From DATMQA01 sp035566895 (lineage in GTDB: Bacteria > Verrucomicrobiota > Verrucomicrobiia > Limisphaerales > UBA8199): a stretch of DNA of 32,597 nt. The translations under genes were made by a program, and so were the position numbers. Below are positions 24,298 through 31,728 of this stretch, in pieces. The stretch is from contig DATMQA010000194.1 of assembly GCA_035566895.1 (NCBI GenBank), positions 1 to 32,597 of the forward strand, written 5' to 3'. Each line of letters opens with the position of its first letter. Position 1 is the stretch's first letter. The notes beneath the pieces were generated by a model. That model was not told where the DNA came from, did no database searches, and saw only the letters and a list, made by a program, of their open reading frames with translations.

Positions 24298-24311
24298 TTG
24301 ACGCACGTCAA
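24298..24311 (-). promoter_or_regulatory. FNR/Dnr-type operator TTGAC-N4-GTCAA upstream of the DUF2249 operon
   Basis: TTGAC GCAC GTCAA is a perfect inverted repeat matching the FNR/Dnr family half-site spacing (TTGA-N6-TCAA). Its centre is 41-42 bp from the A of the cupin ATG, the class II activator distance. TTTAGG at 24272-24277 (minus strand) is a weak -10 at the matching place. The operon encodes its own Crp/Fnr regulator, so positive autoregulation is plausible. Confidence 0.7.
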
Positions 24312-24363
24312 GGGTTTCGCAAGTCATGAACTACGTCCGCTACTCCCACCCGCCGTACTGTTG

Positions 24364-25248
24364 TTACAAACCAAAAGCTCCACGCAAGAACTTGAGGTTG
24401 GCCTGGTAGCTTTCGAGCAACGGCCGGCCCGGTGGCACGGCTCCTTCGATTTGAACCCACCCGCTGTAGCCGATGTCCTCCAACGCGGCGCCGACTTTTT
24501 TAAAATCGACTTTGCCCTGGCCGAGCAGCGCGCCGTTTTCCTTGGCGTGAACCTCGCAAATGCGGTGGCCCAGCGCGCGAATTTCTTTGTATATGTCGTA
24601 CCCCATATCATTGGAGTTGCAGACATCGTAGTAGACCGCCACGGCTTTCGAGCCGATGCGTTCGAGGATTTCGAGGTGTTGCTCCGCACTGAGCCAGCTT
24701 TCAATCCCCAGGCGCACACCGGCTTTTTCGGCTTTGGGCGCGACCGCCTTAAGGCGCCGCACCACTTCGTCCGCGCCTGGCTTGTCTCCGCGCAGATCGT
24801 CCTCGTTGAAAAACGCCAGCAATACAACCTGGACTCCAAGGGCCTGGCAGACGTCGATGCTGTCACTGACCCAGGCGACAGTCCGCATGTCTTTCTTATA
24901 CGGGATGCGATTGAGCTCGCCGATTGCGACGGAGGCGATTTTGAGGCCGGCTTTTTTCGCCGCTTCTTTGAAAGCCGACTGCACCTCGGGCCGGCGCAGG
25001 CGCATGTCATTCTCGAGAGTACCCAGGCTGACCTGAACGCCATCGAGGCCAATCTGCCTAGCGAGATCAAACGCGGCCGGGTCGCAGGTTTTGCCGAGGG
25101 ACCAGTCGCAAGCGCCGATTCTGATGCGCCGCTTTTCGGGGGCGGCAACCAACGGAACACAACTGGCGCCGAGGGCCAGAGCGCCCGCGAGCTGCGCGGA
25201 GCGGCGGAGCATTTCACGACGCGATAGGGTTGGCAGGTTTGTGAGCAT
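24364..25248 (-). CDS. Exported sugar phosphate isomerase/epimerase-like TIM-barrel protein
   Basis: This 294-residue xylose-isomerase-like (AP endonuclease family 2 fold) protein starts with a twin-arginine signal (SRREMLRRSAQLAGALALGA). The barrel shows 'QIGLDGVQVSLG', 'LKIASVAIGELN', 'GVQVVLLAFFNED', 'VRLGIESWLS' with metal-ligand Glu, 'VYYDVCNSNDMGYD', 'HRICEVHAKENG' and 'WVQIEGA', the usual set of metal-binding acid/His positions. It is a typical partner of Gfo/Idh/MocA dehydrogenases in Verrucomicrobiota and Planctomycetota. It is divergent from the SIS-domain gene with a ~97-bp gap. Substrate unknown. Confidence 0.85.
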   Translation of the reverse strand: MLTNLPTLSRREMLRRSAQLAGALALGASCVPLVAAPEKRRIRIGACDWSLGKTCDPAAFDLARQIGLDGVQVSLGTLENDMRLRRPEVQSAFKEAAKKAGLKIASVAIGELNRIPYKKDMRTVAWVSDSIDVCQALGVQVVLLAFFNEDDLRGDKPGADEVVRRLKAVAPKAEKAGVRLGIESWLSAEQHLEILERIGSKAVAVYYDVCNSNDMGYDIYKEIRALGHRICEVHAKENGALLGQGKVDFKKVGAALEDIGYSGWVQIEGAVPPGRPLLESYQANLKFLRGAFGL

Positions 25249-25345
25249 AAACTTTCAGGTCATAAATAAAGCGCTTCCGCCTGTTTGCCCAAGCAAAAAG
25301 CATGTTTTTCTTGCGCGGGTACTGAGGGCAGAACATGCTCGAAAC

Positions 25346-26128
25346 ATGAGTCAAGCTCTGAAGGACTACCTGGTGCAGTGCCGTCGTTTGGTCGAGGTCG
25401 TAGAGGCCCAGCACGCCGGGATTGAGCAGGCGGCGGACTGGTTTTCCAAAACCATTTCAGCCGGCCGGATGGTCCACGTCTTCGGGTCGGGCCACTCGCG
25501 CATTCTGGTGGAGGAAATGTGGCCGCGTTACGGGTCGTTTCCGGGCTTTAATCCGATTGTTGAGCTGTCGCTGACGTTTCACAACCTGGTGGTGGGCGCC
25601 AATGGCCAGCGCCAGGCGATGTTTCTGGAGAATGTCAGCGGTTTGGCCGAGCGCATTCTGCGCAACTTCGCCTTGAGCAAGGCGGACTCGGCGCTGGTGG
25701 TCTCCTCGAGCGGTTGCAACCTGGTTCCGATTGAGATAGCCGAGGAGTTTCAAAAGGCCGGCGTGCGGGTAGTGGCGATCGTCAGTGTCGAGCATGCCAA
25801 GGCGACGCCGAGCAAGCGGCCGGACGGGAAGAAGCTCCAGGATTTTGCCGACCTCCTGCTGGATACCGGCGCGCCGGTAGGCGACGCCATGGTGTCCGTG
25901 CCGGGGCTGGATACCCGGGTTTCGCCGGGTTCAAGCATAGGCGGCTGCATGCTGATCAACTGCATCAAGGCGGAAGTGGCGGCGCGCCTGGCGGCGGCCG
26001 GGCACCCGCCGCAGGTGTTGAGCGCTCCGGCAGTCGTCGGCCCGAAACGCTCGGCTGAATTGTTCGAAGCGGCTTATGACGAGCACGCGAGAAGGCTGGC
26101 GAGACTATACGTGAGGGGTGAAGCGTGA
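25346..26128 (+). CDS. SIS-domain sugar isomerase/binding protein (UPF0309-like)
   Basis: This 260-residue protein contains a SIS fold for phosphosugars: 'MVHVFGSGHSRILVEEMWPRYGS' (phosphate loop), 'SALVVSSSGCNLVPIEIAEEFQKAGVRVVAIVS' and 'PGSSIGGCMLINCIKAEV'. Related proteins are often isomerases, deacetylase partners or regulators of N-acetyl sugar use. ATG 25346 was chosen where homology-like sequence begins; the open frame upstream overlaps the divergent gene and is not coding. Its TGA lies inside the first arm of a CGTGAAAC repeat. Confidence 0.85.
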   Translation: MSQALKDYLVQCRRLVEVVEAQHAGIEQAADWFSKTISAGRMVHVFGSGHSRILVEEMWPRYGSFPGFNPIVELSLTFHNLVVGANGQRQAMFLENVSGLAERILRNFALSKADSALVVSSSGCNLVPIEIAEEFQKAGVRVVAIVSVEHAKATPSKRPDGKKLQDFADLLLDTGAPVGDAMVSVPGLDTRVSPGSSIGGCMLINCIKAEVAARLAAAGHPPQVLSAPAVVGPKRSAELFEAAYDEHARRLARLYVRGEA

Positions 26129-26202
26129 AACGTGAAACCTAAACTTAGCCCTTCGACAAAATGTTACGTTTCACGTTTCACGTTTTACGTTTCACGTTTC
26201 AC
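26124..26202. repeat. Tandem and inverted GTTTCAC repeat between convergent genes
   Basis: CGTGAAACGTGAAAC (26124-26138) is inverted relative to two direct copies of GTTTCACGTTTCAC (26168-26181 and 26189-26202), which form a 21-bp tandem unit starting near 26165. Either copy can pair with the left arm to form a 14-15-bp stem. The repeat carries the stop of the SIS gene at one edge and the last codons of the convergent dehydrogenase gene at the other. Confidence 0.8.
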
Positions 26203-27312
26203 AATCATCCGGCGCACTTTTCCGGGCGTTTGCGAGCAACCGGTATTGGCTGACGTCACTGCGGCAAAACAAAGGGCGAGGCTGCGGAGATTATCACGCG
26301 CTGAATTGAGCGGCTCGCGCTCCGCTTCGATCGCGCAGAGCAATTCGGCCATCGTGCCGCGGAAGCCGTCATTGAACCATTTGCCCTCGAGCCTCGGCCG
26401 GGCGTACCCGCGTTTGGTGTACAAGGCGACGTCGTGCGCGCCGCAAAGGGCTCCACGGGCGCGGAGCGTCCCTTCGGTGCCGGTAATGCAGAGAGATTCC
26501 TCCGGTCCAAAACGGGAATGGGCATCGAAGTTGAGCGCGGCAGTGCCGTTTTCAAACAGGACAGTGGCGCTGGCGAGCATGGGAGGCTTCATCCGCTGGC
26601 CGGCGGCGCGGGCGTTAGCGGCGAACACGGAAAGCGCGGGGCGTCCCTGAAAGAAAAGCATGCAGAGATCAAACCAGTGGATGGCAAAATCATACAGCAC
26701 CACGTGATGAATGTTCTCGAACGGCGTGCCTTTAATCCAGGTGTGGTCCCAGTTCAGATTCATCGACACCGTTTGGACGGTTCCCACCAGACCGGCACGA
26801 ATCGCCTGCCCCAGGTAGCTGGCATAAGGGGCCCAGCGGCCATTTTGGTTAACGGCCAGTTTCACCTTTTGCCGGGCTGCCAATGCCACCAGGCGCTCGC
26901 CGACGTTGAGATCGAGGACGAATGGTTTCTGACTGAGGACATGTTTGCCGGCCCTGAGGGCGGCCTCGATGGCCGCGACCCGGGGTTCGGGGTGCAACGC
27001 GATATCGACAACCTCCACATCGTCCCGGGCGAGCAACTCCCGGTAATCGGTGTAGGTTTTGGCTCGGGGGTAGAACTGGTCGCGGCGGCCGCGAGCGGCC
27101 GATTCCAATTTGTCGCAGAAGGCCACCACTTCCCATCTGGCCGCGCGGTAGGCATCCAAATGCGTGGCCGTGATGCCGCCGCAGCCTATGAGTCCGAGCT
27201 TTGGCCGGTAATGTTTTGGCAGGCAAGGTTGATAGGGCAGAGCCGGCGCGCGAAACTCCCTGCCGGGAGCAGACGGAACGAGGGCGTAATTGCGTTTGGC
27301 GGGTTGCTTCAC
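26185..27312 (-). CDS. Gfo/Idh/MocA family oxidoreductase
   Basis: This 375-residue cytoplasmic dehydrogenase has 'LGLIGCGGITATHLDAY' (GxGxxT/A-type Rossmann loop) at about 39-55, 'HVLSQKPFVLDL' where the usual EKP is QKP (the lysine is kept), and 'YDFAIHWFDLC' with the catalytic-type His. A proline-rich 35-residue N-terminal extension precedes the Rossmann fold. The last residues (IVKRET) come from the downstream GTTTCAC repeat, so the original C-terminus was probably replaced. It starts 4 bp after the stop of the preceding dehydrogenase, in a four-gene operon. Confidence 0.87.
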   Translation of the reverse strand: MKQPAKRNYALVPSAPGREFRAPALPYQPCLPKHYRPKLGLIGCGGITATHLDAYRAARWEVVAFCDKLESAARGRRDQFYPRAKTYTDYRELLARDDVEVVDIALHPEPRVAAIEAALRAGKHVLSQKPFVLDLNVGERLVALAARQKVKLAVNQNGRWAPYASYLGQAIRAGLVGTVQTVSMNLNWDHTWIKGTPFENIHHVVLYDFAIHWFDLCMLFFQGRPALSVFAANARAAGQRMKPPMLASATVLFENGTAALNFDAHSRFGPEESLCITGTEGTLRARGALCGAHDVALYTKRGYARPRLEGKWFNDGFRGTMAELLCAIEAEREPLNSARDNLRSLALCFAAVTSANTGCSQTPGKVRRMIVKRET

Positions 27313-27316
27313 GACA

Positions 27317-28384
27317 TCAGGGAACCAGTTTGACGTTTTTTTTGAGCCGAGCGCTGAGCAAGGCGGAATCGACGAGCTGCTGGCCGATGCGGGAAATCTT
27401 TGGCGAGAGCGGACCCTCGGGAGGCCCGTCGCGGCGGAGACAGTCGATAAAGTATTGGATTGGGTTTTGGAACGGAGGCTTCAGCACATCGACAGCAACG
27501 TCTTCACCTGCGGGCCGTTTGCGCGTTTGAAGCCGGACGGTGGGCTCGTAGTCGTAGCTGCTGATGGTGCCATCGGCGCCTTTCAACACGAACCCACATT
27601 TGGGCTGAGGCTGAAATGTCCACGGGTCGGTAAATGTGCCCCAGCGAGTTTCGAATTTTGAGAGGCCGCAGGTGTAGCGCGCAATCGTAATACTGTGCTC
27701 GTCCACTTCGAGACCCTTCGGCTGGCCAGCGACAGCGGTGACTTCGAGCGGGGCGCGTCCCTGATGAAACCAGGTGCCCAGAGTGGCCCCATAGCCCAGA
27801 TAATCCAGGAGCGACCCGCCGCCCTGAGCCTTCGTGTAGAACCAGCTTTTGCGTTTCCGGGCCGGTGTGGGTTTTGTTTCGATTTTATCCGCGGTGTGCC
27901 AAAGGGGTCCACGATTGCCGCCGTAATAGTGCACCTCTTCGAGCGGGCCGATGCGCCCCTCGAGCAGCAGTCGGTACGCCGTGCAATGGCTGGGAGACCA
28001 GCGCAAAGGCCAATTGATCGCCAGCATGACACGATGACGCCGGGCCGCGGCGAACATGCGGTCGGCCTCAGCCACCGATGCGGCGAACGGTTTTTCCACC
28101 AGGAGGTGAACGCGGTACGGCGCTACTCGTTCGACATATTCGGCATGGCGGGCGGTAGCGGGGCAGAGGATCACAAAGTCGGGACGGGTTTTGATGAGGC
28201 ATTGATCCACGTCGCTGAAAACCCGCTCGGCCGGGATGTTGAAATTGCGGATGGCGCTCTGCATCCTTTCGGGCTGTTCGTCGCAGAGACCGACAATCTC
28301 TGCCTGGGGGTGGTTGAAGGCCATGCGCAACAGATCGCCCATGTGCATGTGGTCGAAGTTGATGCCGGCAACACGGATTTTCAT
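27317..28384 (-). CDS. Gfo/Idh/MocA family oxidoreductase with atypical dinucleotide loop
   Basis: This 355-residue dehydrogenase keeps the family layout ('LLVEKPFAAS' EKP motif at about 97-106, 'GGGSLLDYLGYGATLGTWF' in the catalytic half). The nucleotide loop reads 'VAGINFDHMHMGDLL' instead of GxGxxG, a variant seen in one subgroup of exported-pathway Gfo/Idh proteins. Cofactor use may therefore differ or be lost. It lies between the ROK kinase gene (57-bp gap) and a second dehydrogenase (4-bp gap). Confidence 0.87.
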   Translation of the reverse strand: MKIRVAGINFDHMHMGDLLRMAFNHPQAEIVGLCDEQPERMQSAIRNFNIPAERVFSDVDQCLIKTRPDFVILCPATARHAEYVERVAPYRVHLLVEKPFAASVAEADRMFAAARRHRVMLAINWPLRWSPSHCTAYRLLLEGRIGPLEEVHYYGGNRGPLWHTADKIETKPTPARKRKSWFYTKAQGGGSLLDYLGYGATLGTWFHQGRAPLEVTAVAGQPKGLEVDEHSITIARYTCGLSKFETRWGTFTDPWTFQPQPKCGFVLKGADGTISSYDYEPTVRLQTRKRPAGEDVAVDVLKPPFQNPIQYFIDCLRRDGPPEGPLSPKISRIGQQLVDSALLSARLKKNVKLVP

Positions 28385-28441
28385 GGTGTGCCCGGATTCT
28401 GAGAGGGGTTCGTGATGGACGAAAGCAAAAAGTCGCGCATG

Positions 28442-29332
28442 TCAGCCCTGGAAACGCATTGCGTTCCAAGCGGCGCCCAGCGCACCGGCGCCGTCGCCCA
28501 GTTTGGCCGGCACGAGCCGAACGCGCGCGCTGGACGGGCGCCACTCGAACCGGTCCAAAAACCCCTTCAACGGGCCGAAGAGCGCCGGGCCTGCCTTGGC
28601 GATGCCGCCACCGATGACGACGACCTCCGGATCGAGCACGTTAATGAGCGAGGCGATTCCCGCGGCCAGGGCCTGCACCGATTTGAGCCAAACGCGCCGG
28701 GCCTCGGCGTCCCTTTTGCTGGCGGACACCAACGCCTGAGTCGAGGCGAACTTTCCATGGCTGCGCAGTTTAACCGTGCAGTCGCCGATGGCCTCTTCAA
28801 GGCTGCCGGGCGTATGGACGATATCCAGCGCGCCTGCCGGATTGAGCGAGATATGGCCAAGGTGTCCAGCCCGGCCCAAATGACCACTCAACAGGTGGCC
28901 GTCCACGATAGCGGCGCCACCCACGCCTGTGCCCAGGGTAATCAATATTGCATTCTGCGCGCCCCGCGCCGCGCCGCGCCACACTTCTCCCCGCAAAGCG
29001 GCCTGGGCATCATTCAGGACCGGAACAGGCCGGCGAGTCCTGAGACAGGGCTGCCAAACCAGGCCTTCCAAACCGGGCAGGCGCCCTGGCATCGTGACGA
29101 TCGAGAGATGGTCCTTTGCGGACATTCCCGGCGCGGCCAGTCCAATCCAGGTAGGTTCACGGCGCATCCGGCTCGAAAGGGTATGGACGGCGCGGAGCAC
29201 ATTCTGTTTCCAGGCCGGCGTGCCGGTGTCATTGGTAGAAATGCTGGTATGCGCCAGTACACGGCCGTTGGCAGTGACCGCCAGAGCCTTAATGTTGGTG
29301 GCACCGACGTCCAGGCCAAGGGCGTAGTTCAT
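28442..29332 (-). CDS. ROK-family sugar kinase
   Basis: This 296-residue protein has 'LGLDVGATNIKALAV' (phosphate 1 loop), 'LNDAQAALRGE' (catalytic-type Asp region), 'LGTGVGGAAIVDG' (phosphate 2 loop), 'HLGHISLNP' and 'VVIGGGIAKAGP' (adenosine loop). The CxCGxxGC zinc motif of many ROK kinases and repressors is absent, replaced by 'VHTPGSLEEAIG', and there is no DNA-binding domain, so it is an enzyme rather than a repressor. It would phosphorylate a hexose or an amino sugar for the neighbouring enzymes. Confidence 0.88.
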   Translation of the reverse strand: MNYALGLDVGATNIKALAVTANGRVLAHTSISTNDTGTPAWKQNVLRAVHTLSSRMRREPTWIGLAAPGMSAKDHLSIVTMPGRLPGLEGLVWQPCLRTRRPVPVLNDAQAALRGEVWRGAARGAQNAILITLGTGVGGAAIVDGHLLSGHLGRAGHLGHISLNPAGALDIVHTPGSLEEAIGDCTVKLRSHGKFASTQALVSASKRDAEARRVWLKSVQALAAGIASLINVLDPEVVVIGGGIAKAGPALFGPLKGFLDRFEWRPSSARVRLVPAKLGDGAGALGAAWNAMRFQG

Positions 29333-29351
29333 AATGTCGCAGGAGCAGCGC

Positions 29352-29918
29352 TCAGGGCGAGGAATTCAGTTCCAATTCGCGCAACGTGGGTCCGACCAGA
29401 GCCCCGATATGCCCGCCCGCCATAATGACCACATAGGCAAACCCGGCCACGGCCAGCAGCAGAACGAAAAAGCCCCAGAAATGGTGTGATTCAAAACGCT
29501 TCAGCGAAGGCGCATACGCGATGAGCCCGATCACGGCGGCAACAATGATAACGGCATCGACGCTGGCGCGCTGCCAGTAGCTTCCGCCCAGATGCAGCCA
29601 CATGCCGAACTCATCGAAAGTTAGCGCGAGGGCGAGACCATAGGCCAGCGCAGTCATCTCGGCCGCGCGCCCGTTCGGCCGCTGGAAAATGGAATATCCG
29701 CCCACGGCCGCCAGAAGAAAGATGCCGTAGTTGAGGTGGTGGACGTGGGTGCCTTGCATGAACAGGAAGAGGTTTGGTATCCGGCGCGACATGATGAGAA
29801 AGACGGCAATGCGCGAGATGATGAAAGTAAGCACAAAGCCGAACAAGGCTCGGCGAGCAAGGCGATCGAAAGTTTCCTCAGGGATTGTGTTTGGCTGCGG
29901 TTTGGCCGGGTCAGTCAT
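29352..29918 (-). CDS. Uncharacterised integral membrane protein with HxHHxNYG and DEFxxW motifs
   Basis: This 188-residue protein has about five membrane helices. Two conserved-looking motifs stand out: 'THVHHLNYGIF' at the end of helix 2 and 'LTFDEFGMWLHLGGSYW' after helix 3, together offering three His, Asp and Glu for a metal site. The helix order and motifs occur in uncharacterised bacterial membrane proteins; no activity is known to me. ATG 29918 was chosen; a GTG at 29975 would add 19 residues. It starts the operon with the ROK kinase, 19 bp upstream. Confidence 0.7.
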   Translation of the reverse strand: MTDPAKPQPNTIPEETFDRLARRALFGFVLTFIISRIAVFLIMSRRIPNLFLFMQGTHVHHLNYGIFLLAAVGGYSIFQRPNGRAAEMTALAYGLALALTFDEFGMWLHLGGSYWQRASVDAVIIVAAVIGLIAYAPSLKRFESHHFWGFFVLLLAVAGFAYVVIMAGGHIGALVGPTLRELELNSSP

Positions 29919-30171
29919 TTGGCGGTTCAGTGTTCGCTGTTCGGATGGCGTTGTAACGTCGGATCGCTCACTCACAGACCAGACAACCCTCGACCCGACG
30001 GTCCGAGACCGTCCAGTTCTAGCGCCTCGATCATATCCTGAGCGCGATTAAGGACCAAGCCGGAAACAGTGTGCGATTTGACACATTTTTTATACTTTCG
30101 GCAAGAGGCGTTCGTATGGACGCATCTTACAAATTCTTGAATCAATGCCGTGGCCGTTTTAAGCTGCGCCT

Positions 30172-31434
30172 ATGACGAATGGATGTTTCCCACGCTTCTT
30201 CCAGCTCAAACAGGTTTTCGATACCGCCTCTTTGGCCGATCCGGCAGAGGCGACACGGCAGGCGTTGGCCGAGTTGCCGGCGACCAAGTTCGTTCGGCGC
30301 GGCATGATCGTGGCCGTCGGGGCCGGCAGTCGGGGGATTTCCAATTACGCCGCCATTGTGCGGACGGTCTGCGTCGAGCTGAAAACGCTCGGCGCCAAGG
30401 TGTTCATCGTGCCGGCGATGGGGAGTCACGGCGGGGCAACGGACGGCGGGCAGTTGGACGTGTTGGAACACTATGGGATCACCGAGAAGAGCATGGGCGT
30501 GCCCATTCGGAGCAGCATGGAGGTGGTCGAACTCGGCCGGACCGGGCAGTTCAAAGTTTTTCAAGACCGGAATGCCGCGGGCGCCGACGCGATCGTGCTG
30601 GTCAATCGCATCAAGCCGCACACGGATTTCCATGGGCCGATCGAGAGCGGTTTGATGAAAATGGCCGCCATCGGCTTGGGCAAACAAAAGGGCGCCCATC
30701 AGTTTCATCAGGCCACCGCCCGGATCGGTCACGCCCAGGCGGTGCTGGCGGTCGCCCGCGAGGTGCTCAAACTCAGCAAGATTGTCTTCGGCGTCGGGAT
30801 TATTGAGAACCAACTCCACCAGACAGCGCGCATTGCCGTGATCCCTGCACCGGCCATGGAAACAGAGGAGATGAAACTGCTGGAGCAAGCGCGGGTTTGG
30901 ATGCCGCGACTGCCGTTTGAGGAGGTGGACTTGCTCATCGTGGATGAAATGGGCAAAAACCTCAGCGGCTCGGGCATGGACACCAATGTGATTCGACGCG
31001 AGGCCGACGGCAGTTTTATCAAGCCGGGCTCGGGCGTCGTCCGGCGCATTTATGTGCGCTCGCTGCATCCGGACAGTTACGGCAACGCGGCTGGCGTTGG
31101 GATGGCGGACTTCATCCATGAGCGGCTGCTACGCGCGATCGACAAGAAGGCCACACAAGTAAACTGCCTCACCGCGCTGATGCCGAGCAACGGGCGGACG
31201 CCGATGTCGTTTGCGACGGACCGGGAGGCCATCGAGGCCGCGTTGCAAACCACCGGTTGCCTGGACCCGGATTCCGCCAAGGTTTTATGGCTCAAGAACA
31301 CATTGAGTTGCGAGACGCTGTTGGCGTCGGAAGCTTATTTGGACGAGACCCGCGGGAGAGGGGATTTGCGGGTTCAGACCGAGCCCGCAACGCTGGGGTT
31401 TGATGGTAACGGGGATTTGGTGCCGGTGTTTTGA
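30172..31434 (+). CDS. LarA-like (nickel-pincer cofactor type) isomerase
   Basis: This 420-residue protein resembles the lactate racemase family in its broader sense. It has 'GMIVAVGAGSRGISNY' (N-terminal nucleotide-type loop), 'VPAMGSHGGATDGGQ', 'VNRIKPHTDFHGPIESGLMKM' with the conserved Lys-Pro-His, and 'GLGKQKGAHQFH'. Such proteins use a nickel-pincer cofactor to racemise or epimerise 2-hydroxy acids or sugars' alpha-hydroxyl groups. The cofactor genes larB, larC and larE are not in the window. Its neighbours are sugar-acid-type enzymes, so an aldonate or uronate epimerase is a fair guess. Confidence 0.75.
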   Translation: MTNGCFPRFFQLKQVFDTASLADPAEATRQALAELPATKFVRRGMIVAVGAGSRGISNYAAIVRTVCVELKTLGAKVFIVPAMGSHGGATDGGQLDVLEHYGITEKSMGVPIRSSMEVVELGRTGQFKVFQDRNAAGADAIVLVNRIKPHTDFHGPIESGLMKMAAIGLGKQKGAHQFHQATARIGHAQAVLAVAREVLKLSKIVFGVGIIENQLHQTARIAVIPAPAMETEEMKLLEQARVWMPRLPFEEVDLLIVDEMGKNLSGSGMDTNVIRREADGSFIKPGSGVVRRIYVRSLHPDSYGNAAGVGMADFIHERLLRAIDKKATQVNCLTALMPSNGRTPMSFATDREAIEAALQTTGCLDPDSAKVLWLKNTLSCETLLASEAYLDETRGRGDLRVQTEPATLGFDGNGDLVPVF

Positions 31435-31649
31435 GGGCAGAGTCTTCCTCTTCCTCTTTCTCGTCCTCTTCCTCTGTGTTTTGGCTCCAGTTCGAGGGCG
31501 AGGACGTGGAGGTAGGTATTCTGAGAGAATCATGAGGGGAACCGGGATGATGGAGTGCAGTGGCGGAGTGGCGAAAAAAAGAACGAAATCCGACGTCCGA
31601 ATGCCGAAAGAAATCCGAAATTCGAAGTCCTGAATTCCGAACAGGGATG
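31435..31649. other. Low-complexity intergenic DNA
   Basis: Pyrimidine-rich CTTCCTCTT runs (31441-31475) and repeated AATCCGA/AATTCGAA-like words (31585-31640) fill this gap. No gene or clear promoter is seen. Confidence 0.5.
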
Positions 31650-31728
31650 GGCAGAATGATTACGGCAGAATGATTTTGCGCTAATCATTTTGCCTGCCCT
31701 TCAATGATTCTGCTTGAATCATTCTGCC
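31650..31728. repeat. Inverted repeat GGCAGAATGATT / AATCATTCTGCC at the end of the GH38 gene
   Basis: GGCAGAATGATT occurs at 31650-31661 and 31664-31675. AATCATTTTGCC (31683-31694, one mismatch) and AATCATTCTGCC (31717-31728, perfect) are its inverted partners, so several hairpins can form. The GH38 stop codon lies at 31685 inside the repeat, which therefore encodes the last ~14 residues. Confidence 0.8.

Noticed and set aside
30077..30098. TTGACA and TATACT upstream of the LarA-like gene as a promoter
   Set aside because: The two hexamers are only 7 bp apart, too close for a sigma-70 promoter.
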